Shown in pieces: positions 15,202 through 22,932 of a DNA stretch of 33,103 bases. The position numbers and the translations under genes were made by a program. Each line of letters starts with the position of its first letter. Position 1 is the stretch's first letter. The DNA lies in contig CALUVM010000018.1 of assembly GCA_944324255.1 (NCBI GenBank), positions 1-33,103 on the forward strand, written 5' to 3'. Origin of the DNA: Candidatus Gastranaerophilales bacterium (GTDB lineage Bacteria > Cyanobacteriota > Vampirovibrionia > Gastranaerophilales > Gastranaerophilaceae). Below the pieces are notes generated by a model. It saw only the letters and a program-made list of their open reading frames with translations, was not told the DNA's origin and made no database searches.

Positions 15202-15860
15202 TAAACCAACCCTTCTTTCATAGCTGTAACTGTTGCTTGAGTACGTGTTGCAGCACAAAGTTTCTGTAAAATACTGTGTACATGTGCTTTAGCGGTAGCC
15301 CTTGTTATTACAAGTTTATCTGCAATCTGCGGATTTGAAAGCCCGTCCACCATAAGAGCAAGTACATCAAGTTCCCGTTCGGTAAGTCCGTAAGAGTTCT
15401 TTTCTTTCCTCTCGGGAGTATAAGCTGCAGCCGTCTGAGCTGGTCTTTGAAGATTTGAGAATACAACTTTTGCTATAGCCGGATCAATCCAGCCAACACC
15501 CTCATTAACTGCTTTTATTGCATTAATTGTCTGTTCCGGTGTGGCGCCTTTCATAATATAACCATCCGCACCGGCTTTAAAAGATTCAAAAATATCCTGT
15601 TCACTATCACGGGAAGTAAATATCAAAACTTTAACCTCCGGTAAAAATTCTTTTATTCTTGCGGTAGCCTCAATACCATCAATATTAGGAAGTCCTATAT
15701 CCATAAGAATCACATCCGGAGAAACTTCTCGGGCTTTTTTTATCCCCTCGCTCCCGTCAGCTGCCTCTGCTGCCAGATTAATACCATCAGCTTTTGATAA
15801 AAGCATTGATAAGCCCATTCTATATAATTCGTGATCTTCTACAAGTAATACATTAATCAT
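15201..15860 (-). CDS. NarL/FixJ-type response regulator
   Basis: 219 residues from the ATG at 15860, chosen over a GTG three codons upstream that would overlap the kinase. The receiver domain has Glu8/Asp9, phosphoacceptor Asp54 (VILMDIGLP) and Lys104. The LuxR-type domain (about 159-215) has LTERELDVLALMVDGLSN and a recognition helix in TRATAKAHVHSILQKL. It starts one base after the stop of the REC-PAS-kinase gene, which is therefore its likely cognate kinase. Target genes are not identifiable here. Confidence 0.92.
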   Translation of the reverse strand: MINVLLVEDHELYRMGLSMLLSKADGINLAAEAADGSEGIKKAREVSPDVILMDIGLPNIDGIEATARIKEFLPEVKVLIFTSRDSEQDIFESFKAGADGYIMKGATPEQTINAIKAVNEGVGWIDPAIAKVVFSNLQRPAQTAAAYTPERKEKNSYGLTERELDVLALMVDGLSNPQIADKLVITRATAKAHVHSILQKLCAATRTQATVTAMKEGLV

Positions 15861-15861
15861 T

Positions 15862-17412
15862 TTACACACCTGCCGGAATATTCACTACAGTATCCGTTAA
15901 AATAAATGAAAATTCGCTGCCTTTATTCAATACGCTTTCAAGCCAAATCTTTCCGCCGTGAGATTCAATAATTTGTCTTGAAAGATATAATCCCAGACCC
16001 GTTCCGGTTGAACGCTTTTTACTCGTACCCTGAGAAAATCTCTGGAACATATTCGGAATATCTTCCTGCGGAATCCCGCTGCCGTTATCCGAAACAGAAA
16101 AGATTAAATCTTTATCTTCATTCTTAATAGTAATAACGACTCTGCCGCCCTCCTGGGTATAGTTTATAGCATTACCGCAAAGATTGCAGATAACACGTCT
16201 GATTTCGCTTCTGTCTGCAATTATTTCTAAATTTTTATTAGCACAATCAATAGTAAAATCTATATCTTTACTGTCTGCAAGAGGCTTTAATTCATCATAA
16301 ACAAGCTTCGTAAGCTCATAAATATTAAACTCTGTTTTATTTAGAACCAGTTTTTCCGCATCATACTTATAAACTTCAAGAAGTGCATTAACAAGCCCTA
16401 ACAAATCTTCATTGCTTTTTTGCATAGTAGCTAAAAGCAGCTTTTGTTTTTCATCAAGTTCGCCTAAAACTCCGTCCAGGAAAAACTTAAGAGTTTGGAT
16501 AGCCGCAAGAAGCGGAGTTCTTAAATCATGGGTCAAGGTTGCTATAAAATCATCTCTTAATTTATCAGCTTTTTTCTGCTCGGTTACATCTCTTATAACC
16601 CCGACAAAACGTTTAAAATCATCATCAGGATTTATTCTTGCAAAACTGACTTCAACAGGAACAACAACACCGCTCAAAGGATTTTTTATATAAAAATCTC
16701 TTAGGAAAATTTCAGCACCTTCCGCTTTATGTAATTCTTTTGAAATAAACGTTTTATCACTAAAAAGATAATCATCTATTGAAGAATTGACGAGTTTCGC
16801 ATTGACCAGACCAACAAGGCTTTCACAAGCCGGATTAACCTGTTCTATTATTCCATCCTCATTCAGAATTACAATTCCATCCGCACAATAAGTTACTATA
16901 CCTTCAAGCTTGGCATTTGACTGTTTTAAATCTGCTGTTCTTTCTTCAACAAGCTGCTCCAGATTCTTAGAATATTTTTCAAGTTCTTTTTTTGCTTCTT
17001 CAAGTTCTACAATTTTTTGCCGCAGCTGGGAAAGAAGATAGCTTCTTTCAATGCCGTTTTTGATATTAATAATTAAATCATCATTGCTCCATGGCTTTTC
17101 AATATACCTGTACAGCCCGATTTCATTAATTGCACGAATAGCATTTTCTTTATCGGCATAACCTGTCAAAAGAATTTTACTGACTTCCGGATAAAGCTTT
17201 TTTACTTCTGTTAAAAACTCTAACCCGTTCATCTCCGGCATTAAAAAATCGGAAATAACCAAGTCCGGAACATTATCTTTTAAAAACTCAAGTGCAGCTT
17301 TTGGAGAATTAAAAAAATGTGCATCAGAAAAGCCCTCCACCTTCAATAATGTTGAAAAGGCGGATGTAACTATTTTCTCATCATCGACTACAACAATCTT
17401 CCCCGTTTCCAT
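15862..17412 (-). CDS. REC-PAS histidine kinase
   Basis: 516 residues, soluble. Domain order: receiver (1-125, phosphoacceptor Asp55 in VISDFLMP, Lys107 in YIEKPW), coiled coil (about 126-170), PAS (about 170-280), HisKA with His295 in TLTHDLRTP, then the ATPase domain with N-box Asn414, DNGSG (442-446) and TGLGLY (471-476). The N-terminal receiver lets an upstream kinase gate its activity; the PAS domain probably senses a small molecule or redox state. It leads a unit with a NarL-type regulator and a propeller-like protein, and is transcribed divergently from the PC4-like gene across a 205-bp promoter region. Confidence 0.93.
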   Translation of the reverse strand: METGKIVVVDDEKIVTSAFSTLLKVEGFSDAHFFNSPKAALEFLKDNVPDLVISDFLMPEMNGLEFLTEVKKLYPEVSKILLTGYADKENAIRAINEIGLYRYIEKPWSNDDLIINIKNGIERSYLLSQLRQKIVELEEAKKELEKYSKNLEQLVEERTADLKQSNAKLEGIVTYCADGIVILNEDGIIEQVNPACESLVGLVNAKLVNSSIDDYLFSDKTFISKELHKAEGAEIFLRDFYIKNPLSGVVVPVEVSFARINPDDDFKRFVGVIRDVTEQKKADKLRDDFIATLTHDLRTPLLAAIQTLKFFLDGVLGELDEKQKLLLATMQKSNEDLLGLVNALLEVYKYDAEKLVLNKTEFNIYELTKLVYDELKPLADSKDIDFTIDCANKNLEIIADRSEIRRVICNLCGNAINYTQEGGRVVITIKNEDKDLIFSVSDNGSGIPQEDIPNMFQRFSQGTSKKRSTGTGLGLYLSRQIIESHGGKIWLESVLNKGSEFSFILTDTVVNIPAGV

Positions 17413-17451
17413 AATCTTATCTTAACCTAAATAAATACAATAGACAAATTA

Positions 17452-17479
17452 TTAACATTTATGAATAATATGGTATAAT
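17452..17479 (+). promoter_or_regulatory. Promoter of the PC4/prepilin unit
   Basis: TTAACA (17452-17457), a 16-bp spacer and an extended -10 TGGTATAAT (17471-17479). The predicted start near 17486 gives a leader of about 130 nt. Confidence 0.6.
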
Positions 17480-17501
17480 AGCTGATAATAAAAAATAACT
17501 G

Positions 17502-17575
17502 CATCCGGAAAATATTTTCGTGCAAACGCACGGGTAAGGTAAATCACCACATCCGGACTCTCTCCGAAAAGAGAG
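17502..17575 (+). promoter_or_regulatory. Structured 5' leader
   Basis: Between the promoter and the PC4-like gene lie the hairpins CGTGC-AAAC-GCACG (17519-17532) and CTCTCT/AGAGAG (17558-17575), plus a direct repeat CATCCGGA at 17502-17509 and 17550-17557. No known riboswitch consensus was recognised. A regulatory RNA or protein-binding leader is possible. Confidence 0.4.
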
Positions 17576-17617
17576 AATTAGAACATACAAATATAACAAA
17601 AGAAGGAGACAAGACAA

Positions 17618-17848
17618 ATGGCTGAAGCTAAAATCTTAGCAACAATACCAAGAACTGACACAGAGCAGCTGCAGATTTCTATATCAGAATACAAAGGAAG
17701 AAGTTATTTTAACCTGAGAATATTCTATACAACAGACGACGGTGCAACCTGGCTTCCGACAAAGAAAGGGGTAACATTTGCACCGGATCAGCTGGATATT
17801 TTATCAGAAGCTATAGAAGAAGCAAAAAAAGAATTTATGGAAGAATAA
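17618..17848 (+). CDS. PC4-like single-stranded DNA-binding protein
   Basis: 76 residues that match the transcriptional coactivator p15 (PC4)/YdbC-like fold: a strand segment ISISEYKGRSYFNLRIFY, then the diagnostic TKKGVTFAPDQ turn, and a C-terminal helix LDILSEAIEEAKKEF. Bacterial members form dimers that bind single-stranded nucleic acid. AAGGAG precedes the ATG. It is the first gene of a unit with a prepilin-like and an exported protein (23-nt gaps). The long structured leader suggests post-transcriptional control, possibly by the protein itself; that is inference. Confidence 0.85.
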   Translation: MAEAKILATIPRTDTEQLQISISEYKGRSYFNLRIFYTTDDGATWLPTKKGVTFAPDQLDILSEAIEEAKKEFMEE

Positions 17849-17871
17849 AACACCGGAAGGAGAAAGTGTTT

Positions 17872-18681
17872 ATGAAAAAAGGATTGCAAGAAGGATTTAC
17901 ATTATCAGAACTTCTGATTACTCTTGCTGTTGTTGGGGTTGTTGCAGCTATTACAATCCCGCAGTTAGTAACCGGACTAAGTAAAAAACAAACAGGTTCA
18001 CAATTAAGCAGAACTGTAAGCCAAATTGAACTGGGCTGCCAGAACCTTATTCAATATGAGAACAGTAAAGTTACTAACGGTTCTTACATCAACAGTTTGA
18101 GCGCAGTTCCCAACCTGAGTGTTCAGAAACTGGCTCCGTTTATCGGTGCAATTGATAGTGATGAATCTGTTTCTACGGGAAACATCAAGGATTATGCATA
18201 TATGACAGCACCGTTATTTATGCAAAGTGCTTATGCTATCCCTAAAGACAACGAAGCAGAATACGATAATACTATTGATGATGCTGAACCGGGTGTTCCA
18301 TTACCGGACGATGAAGAAAAAGATGAAGCTGTTTTTGAAAACGAAAGTGCCGTAGAAGGAGCAACTGCGGGAAAAGAAGACTCAGCATTACAGAGTGATA
18401 ATAAGGTATCACCTGGATTAACAGGAGATGCTCCTACAACAAGCACAGACCCTGATGCTGCAAACAAAGTTGTATTGCAATTCTTGATTGACGTTAACGG
18501 TTCAGATAAGAAGCCTAACGCCTATGGTAAAGATATTTTTGAATTTAGCCTGACTGACAGCTGCAAAGTTGTTCCATACGGGCTCAAAACTTATAAAACC
18601 GACTGCGTAAAAGGCAACGTAACTGACGGCAGAGCCTGCGCAGCAAGAGTTGTCGCTGACGGCTGGAAAATCAAATATTAA
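17872..18681 (+). CDS. Type IV prepilin-like protein
   Basis: 269 residues from the ATG at 17872, which has AAGGAG 9 nt upstream; a GTG two codons earlier is less likely. It has a class III signal peptide: short basic leader MKKGLQEG, cleavage before FTLSELLITLAVVGVV, and Glu at +5 as the prepilin peptidase requires. A hydrophobic helix follows. The mature part has a long acidic low-complexity stretch (about 115-195) and a C-terminal block with VVLQFLIDVNGSDKKPNAYG and four Cys residues. This is a minor pilin or pseudopilin type rather than a small major pilin. No assembly genes (PilB, PilC, PilD) are in the window. Confidence 0.85.
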   Translation: MKKGLQEGFTLSELLITLAVVGVVAAITIPQLVTGLSKKQTGSQLSRTVSQIELGCQNLIQYENSKVTNGSYINSLSAVPNLSVQKLAPFIGAIDSDESVSTGNIKDYAYMTAPLFMQSAYAIPKDNEAEYDNTIDDAEPGVPLPDDEEKDEAVFENESAVEGATAGKEDSALQSDNKVSPGLTGDAPTTSTDPDAANKVVLQFLIDVNGSDKKPNAYGKDIFEFSLTDSCKVVPYGLKTYKTDCVKGNVTDGRACAARVVADGWKIKY

Positions 18682-18704
18682 AAAGAGTAAAGGAGAAAGC
18701 ATTT

Positions 18705-19307
18705 ATGAAAAAAACATCAAAAATGGTTCTGACATTAACTGCTATCGGAGTTGCAGCAGCAATCACCACACCACAGTTTGATATGGGAACACAAACAGGT
18801 AATACTAATCCAGTCTTAATACCGGCAGCAGAAGCAGCTGTTAGAAGAACCTTTGGAAGCAGCTCTTCCAGCAGAGGAAGCAGTTCAAGCAGTTCTTTCA
18901 ATAGAGGCAGCAGCTCAAATCGCGGCTCTAGCAGCTCTCGACTTCCGACCAATGTCACAACAACAAGAAAAGACATAGTTGGCGGAAGCACATCAGGAAG
19001 TTCTAGTACCAGTAAAAATACCTGGACAAATCCGAATGCAAACCACAGTGTAGACCATGTTTATGGTAATAGAGGAAACGGTTCTCTGGATCTTACACCT
19101 CCTGATAATTACTATAAACCTGGTACCGGCAAAAAACCCGCAACATCAGAAAAGCCTACAACAACACCAACAGAAACACCTGTAGAGCCTGAAGTCAGCA
19201 AAGGCGGTACAATCATCGAAACAACAGATATGCCGGCTCTTGACGGGGACTTAAAACGTTTTAAATTCAATAAAGGCGGAGCCGAGCTATTAGTACCGGA
19301 ATCATAG
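18705..19307 (+). CDS. Ser-rich exported protein with prepilin-like leader helix
   Basis: 200 residues. The start is MKKTSKMVLTLTAIGVAAA followed by ITTPQF. This hydrophobic segment closely echoes the helix of the preceding prepilin (ITLAVVGVVAAITIPQL) but lacks the GFTLxE cleavage motif, so it looks like a Sec signal or anchor instead. Next comes a region of RGSSS-type tandem repeats (about 48-85), then Thr/Pro-rich sequence and a short conserved-looking C-terminus. The ribosome-binding region repeats that of the prepilin gene. It may be a cell-surface or pilus-associated protein. No domain recognised. Confidence 0.7.
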   Translation: MKKTSKMVLTLTAIGVAAAITTPQFDMGTQTGNTNPVLIPAAEAAVRRTFGSSSSSRGSSSSSSFNRGSSSNRGSSSSRLPTNVTTTRKDIVGGSTSGSSSTSKNTWTNPNANHSVDHVYGNRGNGSLDLTPPDNYYKPGTGKKPATSEKPTTTPTETPVEPEVSKGGTIIETTDMPALDGDLKRFKFNKGGAELLVPES

Positions 19308-19319
19308 ATAAAATCTTTT

Positions 19320-19351
19320 ATTCAGGATGGTATAATAATACCATCCTGAAT
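19320..19351. promoter_or_regulatory. 14-bp perfect palindrome containing an extended -10
   Basis: Arms 19320-19333 and 19338-19351 pair perfectly around a 4-nt loop. There is no T-run on either side, so simple termination is unlikely. The left arm and loop contain TGGTATAAT (19328-19336), the same extended -10 as at 17471. It may be a promoter for the kinase at 19399 under hairpin or operator control, and a boundary for the prepilin unit. Confidence 0.45.
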
Positions 19352-19398
19352 AACTAAAAAGGGTATCGAGCTTAATAACTAAAAATAATATCAGCAAA

Positions 19399-20118
19399 AT
19401 GACAAATACTATACAAGATGAATTTATTGCTACAGTATCGCACGAATTAAGAACCCCTCTTACAAGTATTAGGGGGTTTTCGCAAACTCTTCTTTCATCC
19501 TGGGATAAACTGGGAGATGAAGATAAAAAAAAGTTTATCAAAATTATTGAAGAACAGTCGAACAGACTCATTAACCTTGTTGAAAATATTTTATCAGTTT
19601 CAAAAATAAATACCGACAAACCAATATTTAAGAAAGTAGATGTTAATAACAGTATAAGTGAAGTTGTTCAACTGCTTGGACAAAAATATAAAAATCATTT
19701 TATCTTGACTGATTTTACCGCCGATTTACCTCCCGCTTTACTTGATGAAGATAAGTTCATCCAGATTATGACTAATCTTGTCGACAATGCCTGCAAGTAT
19801 TCAGAAGAAGGTAAAAATGTAAAAATAAGTACTTCTTATTATGATTCCGAAAAGATTTTAATCGAAGTTAAAGATGAAGGCGTCGGAATAAAAATAAATG
19901 ATAAATCAAAAATTTATGACAAATTTATACGGCTTGAAAATCATCTCACAAGCAAGACTCAAGGCAACGGGCTGGGACTTTACATAACAAAACGGTTAGT
20001 CGAAGAAATGAGGGGTAAAATAGATTTTGTAAGTGAAGAAGGCAAAGGAACAACTTTTGAATTAATATTTCCAATCTATAATCAAGAGGAGGCTATGGCA
20101 TGCTCTCAACTGTCCTGA
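19399..20118 (+). CDS. Sensorless histidine kinase
   Basis: 239 residues made only of the kinase core: HisKA with His15 in TVSHELRTP, N-box Asn126/Asn130 (TNLVDNACKYS), DEGVG (159-163) and GNGLGLYI (189-196). There is no sensor or membrane segment, so it depends on a partner for input. The ATG lacks a ribosome-binding site, and an open frame extends 15 codons upstream without a normal start. Its last 19 bp overlap the next gene (a receiver protein) and contain that gene's start, so the two are translationally coupled and probably work together. Confidence 0.88.
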   Translation: MTNTIQDEFIATVSHELRTPLTSIRGFSQTLLSSWDKLGDEDKKKFIKIIEEQSNRLINLVENILSVSKINTDKPIFKKVDVNNSISEVVQLLGQKYKNHFILTDFTADLPPALLDEDKFIQIMTNLVDNACKYSEEGKNVKISTSYYDSEKILIEVKDEGVGIKINDKSKIYDKFIRLENHLTSKTQGNGLGLYITKRLVEEMRGKIDFVSEEGKGTTFELIFPIYNQEEAMACSQLS

Positions 20119-21362
20119 TTATTGATAAAAGGAAAGAACTTCCGACAAAATACAAAAAATGTATTGAAAGTCTGCAGACAGAAGCTGTTATTACACGTAC
20201 ATTAAAACTCGGTATGGAAAAAATCCAGCAGCTTCAGCCCGACATGATTATAGTTTCGGATAGTATTGAAGAGAATTTATCAGATTTTTGCAGGCGGATA
20301 CGTGCCCTGACTTATGATACAAGACCTGTAATTATAGCACTTTCAAAATCTGCAGATTCTCAAGACCGTATATCGGTTCTTGAATCCGGTGCGGATGACT
20401 TCTTAAGCGAACCCGTTAACATTGAAGAATTTAAAAGCAGAATCCGGGCGCATTTAAGAAGAGAGTTTGAATCTAATCTTGATAATAAAACGCTTCTTCC
20501 TAACCAAAATTTTGTAAAAAAAGCTCTAAAACGGGTTCTTACGGCAAATAACACGGGAGTACTGACCGTAAGTATAGAAAATTTAGAAAACTATAAGTCC
20601 GTTTATACAGAAGTCGCAGCAGACAAACTTATTCAAACTTTTATTGCAATTGCAAAATCTGCGCTTGAAGGAACTGACTTTATCGGACAGATTAGTGAAA
20701 CGAATTTCGTCATTATCACAAACAAATACAGCCTTGAAAAGCTGGCATCATTTTTAGTTTTCGCTTTTGATACGGTTGTTCCCCGATTTTATTCAAAATC
20801 CGATGCCGAGCGAGGATACATGCTTCTTAAGGGAGAACGTTTTGCAGGAATGAGGGCAAATTTTGTATCTTTAATAATCGGAGGTATTACAGAAGGTTTC
20901 AATATTATTAATTCACCGGAAGCTCTTCTTGACAGGTTAGAATCTGTTAAGAATCTGGCAAAAGTCCCGAGCGGTTCAAATTATGTAATTGAAAGAGCTC
21001 AAATTTCAGGAACAGGTTCAATTATAAATAATATTACCGATAAAAGTATTTATATAAAAGAAAGTGATGATTCTTTGAATTATCTTATAAGAACAGCTCT
21101 TGAGCTTCAGGGATATGATGTCATTTCCGAACTGGAAGAAAAACCCTCCGTTATAATTATGGACAGCGGAGATAATCTTTCTGAATTAGACTTATTAAGA
21201 GAACTCAGACAAAACCCTAATCTTAAAGATACAAAATTTATTGTTACGACAAATATACATGACAAATCGGCAATTCTTGATTCCGGAGCGGATTTATATT
21301 TGCCTAAACCTTACGAGATTTCAGACTTAATAAGATGGGTTGAATATTTTATCAAGAAATGA
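20100..21362 (+). CDS. REC - degenerate GGDEF - REC protein
   Basis: 420 residues. Receiver 1 (1-120) has Asp54 at the acceptor position but lacks the conserved Lys (SEP instead of K-P). The central domain (about 130-300) has the diguanylate cyclase fold pattern, but its signature reads GQISETNF where RxGGDEF is expected, so it should not make c-di-GMP. Receiver 2 (about 317-420) has Asp355 and Lys403 (LPKPYE). There is no DNA-binding domain. It probably passes a phosphorylation signal by protein contact, or binds a nucleotide. AAGAGGAGG lies 7 nt before the ATG, within the preceding kinase gene. Confidence 0.82.
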   Translation: MLSTVLIIDKRKELPTKYKKCIESLQTEAVITRTLKLGMEKIQQLQPDMIIVSDSIEENLSDFCRRIRALTYDTRPVIIALSKSADSQDRISVLESGADDFLSEPVNIEEFKSRIRAHLRREFESNLDNKTLLPNQNFVKKALKRVLTANNTGVLTVSIENLENYKSVYTEVAADKLIQTFIAIAKSALEGTDFIGQISETNFVIITNKYSLEKLASFLVFAFDTVVPRFYSKSDAERGYMLLKGERFAGMRANFVSLIIGGITEGFNIINSPEALLDRLESVKNLAKVPSGSNYVIERAQISGTGSIINNITDKSIYIKESDDSLNYLIRTALELQGYDVISELEEKPSVIIMDSGDNLSELDLLRELRQNPNLKDTKFIVTTNIHDKSAILDSGADLYLPKPYEISDLIRWVEYFIKK

Positions 21363-21374
21363 TAAAAAAGATAT

Positions 21375-22157
21375 ATGAAAGTATCGTCTGACTATCATAG
21401 TCCGAATTTTCGGGCAAAACTGCTATCCCGATGGTTATGCTCATCCAAAATTACAGGAGAAGGCAGGAATATTTGTATTGCAAGTTTAGAAAAACATGAC
21501 AGCAGCTTTGCTGACAAGTTTATTAAATCTCTTGATAACTATACAAGAATGGATTCCATAAAAAAAGATATTTTAACAGAAGCTGCCGGAACAATGAAAA
21601 AAATCTTAGAAACCGGCGGCGATATGCTTAAGAAAATTAAAATATTTCTTGCAATCTGGAATGAAACACCATGCGGTATTTTAATCGCAAATATTCCAAA
21701 GGAAGATGAGTACGGAAATATTGTATATTCGTCAAGACATAATTGTGCCAAAAACGAAACAGAGTTAGACTGGTTAGCAACCTGGACGCCAAATCCGGAA
21801 GATAAAATCGGAGGTATCGGAAAAACACTCATAGGAGAGTATTTTAAGACAGTTGGAGAAGATAAGTTCAGAGATGTTTATGTAAGATCTGAACTTCCGG
21901 AAAACTCTTATGCACAATCTTTTTATGAATCTCTGGGGTTTGAAGTAATTGGAGATAAACGTGTTTTATGGGGCGCAAAAACATCAAACAAAGCTTTGAT
22001 AAGAAAAGAAGATGACCCGGTGAATGACAGAGTTATACCTATGATTGCAACCAGAAAAAATATAAAAAGAACTTTCCATCTGCTATCTGAAAATATGAAC
22101 CGGCAGGAAATTGCAGAAGGAAAATCCACAGACATTTCAGATTTAATAAAAATATAG
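21375..22157 (+). CDS. GNAT-type acetyltransferase
   Basis: 260 residues. The acetyl-CoA motif KIGGIGKTLIGEYF (144-157) and the following SFYESLGFEVIG (182-193) mark a GNAT domain in the C-terminal half. Residues 1-90 form a helical extension whose N-terminus (YHSPNFRAKLLSRW) resembles those of other lineage-specific proteins here. It lies 12 nt after the REC-GGDEF-REC gene with a weak ribosome-binding site, so it probably belongs to the same transcript. Substrate unknown. Confidence 0.75.
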   Translation: MKVSSDYHSPNFRAKLLSRWLCSSKITGEGRNICIASLEKHDSSFADKFIKSLDNYTRMDSIKKDILTEAAGTMKKILETGGDMLKKIKIFLAIWNETPCGILIANIPKEDEYGNIVYSSRHNCAKNETELDWLATWTPNPEDKIGGIGKTLIGEYFKTVGEDKFRDVYVRSELPENSYAQSFYESLGFEVIGDKRVLWGAKTSNKALIRKEDDPVNDRVIPMIATRKNIKRTFHLLSENMNRQEIAEGKSTDISDLIKI

Positions 22158-22295
22158 TTTCCGTTCGGGGTGATATTTTAATATATTGCCGCTTCACTGC
22201 TTCTGCCATTACTGTCCGGGATAATTTTGTATAAAAAACTAAAAAAAGAGTGAAAATATGTATTGTGACCATAAAGAATATAGAGGGGACAATAA

Positions 22296-22386
22296 ACTAA
22301 AATGTCATCCCGAACTTTTTACACCAGGCGGACTATCTTGTTGGTCAAGCCTGCTAACTTATATTTACCCCTTTCAGCATCTTCCA
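22296..22386. repeat. Palindromic intergenic repeat (MITE-like), degenerate copy 2
   Basis: It begins with the same 22 bases as the copy at 7060 (through TGTCATCCCGAACTT) and ends with TTCAGCATCTTCC, the reverse complement of part of copy 1's right half, with diverged sequence between. It lies in a 308-bp gap (22158-22465) between the GNAT gene and the tRNA. The rest of the gap shows no convincing gene. Confidence 0.55.
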
Positions 22387-22465
22387 CTTGCAAAAAAAGA
22401 TTTATGTGATATTTTAGAAAATGAACTTTGCAGAAGTTTACAGCAAAGGAAGCGGAACAGATTAA

Positions 22466-22539
22466 GCGTCCGTAGCTCAGCTGGATAGAGCATCTGCCTT
22501 CTAAGCAGAGGGTCGCGCGTTCGAATCGCGCCGGGCGTA
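22466..22539 (+). tRNA. tRNA-Arg (anticodon TCT)
   Basis: A full cloverleaf. Acceptor GCGTCCG pairs with CGGGCGT (two G-U pairs) before discriminator A. The D arm is AGCTCAGCTGGATAGAGC. The anticodon stem TCTGC/GCAGA carries loop CTTCTAA, giving anticodon TCT. The T arm is GCGCG-TTCGAAT-CGCGC. The CCA end is not encoded. It reads AGA codons, common in AT-rich genomes. Confidence 0.97.
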
Positions 22540-22540
22540 A

Positions 22541-22578
22541 ATAAAAAGAGATAGGAAGAACCTATCTCTTTTTATTTT
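22541..22578 (+). terminator. Terminator of tRNA-Arg
   Basis: AAAAGAGATAGG (22544-22555), a 5-nt loop, and CCTATCTCTTTT followed by TATTTT. It can also act on the - strand because of the leading A-run. Confidence 0.85.
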
Positions 22579-22595
22579 GGTTTATAACAAATGTC

Positions 22596-22813
22596 TTATG
22601 CGATTTTTAAATTATAGCCCGGTGTTCTTAGGATTTTAGCAAGAGTATCGACTTTTGGAACTCTTTTTCCCTTAAAGATTTGATATAACATAGCTCTGTC
22701 AATTCCTGCTTTTCCGCTACAGTATATAAACTGTAATGTTGGTCGACATAATTATCATGCAACATTTTCCAAGAACTAAGTTCTAAACTCGCAAATTTTG
22801 TATATAAAAACAT
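22596..22813 (-). pseudogene. Frameshifted small HTH regulator/antitoxin-like gene
   Basis: The N-terminal part (frame starting at 22813) includes NYVDQHYSLYTVAEK; the continuation AGIDRAMLYQIFKGKRVP followed by DTLAKILRTPGYNLKIA is in another frame and ends at 22596. Together they make a Cro/C1-type helix-turn-helix protein like small antitoxins. The break is at a run of four identical bases (22710-22713), where one base appears to be missing. Either the gene is recently inactivated or the base is a sequencing error. It lies beside a tRNA gene, a usual place for acquired DNA. No toxin partner is next to it. Confidence 0.65.
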
Positions 22814-22932
22814 CCCTTTTTAGTGTAAATTTTACATTTAAAAAATCACCCGAAAGTATTAGTATCAGGGGGTTTACAGGCAATTAATTTTGCGCTAAAA
22901 TATATTCGTATAAAAAGAGAAAGTGTGTGCTT

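Noticed and set aside
15202-15258. Upstream start for the propeller-like protein
   Set aside because: It would overlap the regulator by 58 bp. The TAATG start at 15201 gives normal coupling, and the extra residues are the regulator gene read in another frame.
17486-17617. c-di-GMP or other known riboswitch in the PC4 leader
   Set aside because: Hairpins are present but the conserved cores of the classes I know are not, so it is listed only as an unassigned structured leader.
18840-18960. CRISPR-like repeats
   Set aside because: The repetition is Ser/Gly/Arg codon repeats within an exported protein gene. No CRISPR array or cas gene is in the window.
19399-20118. Truncated or broken histidine kinase
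   Set aside because: It has no sensor domain, but the kinase core is complete and all boxes are intact, and the upstream sequence encodes no lost domain, so it is treated as a natural sensorless kinase.
22258-22488. 76-codon frame before tRNA-Arg
   Set aside because: It crosses a palindromic repeat and ends inside the tRNA gene; no protein family resemblance.
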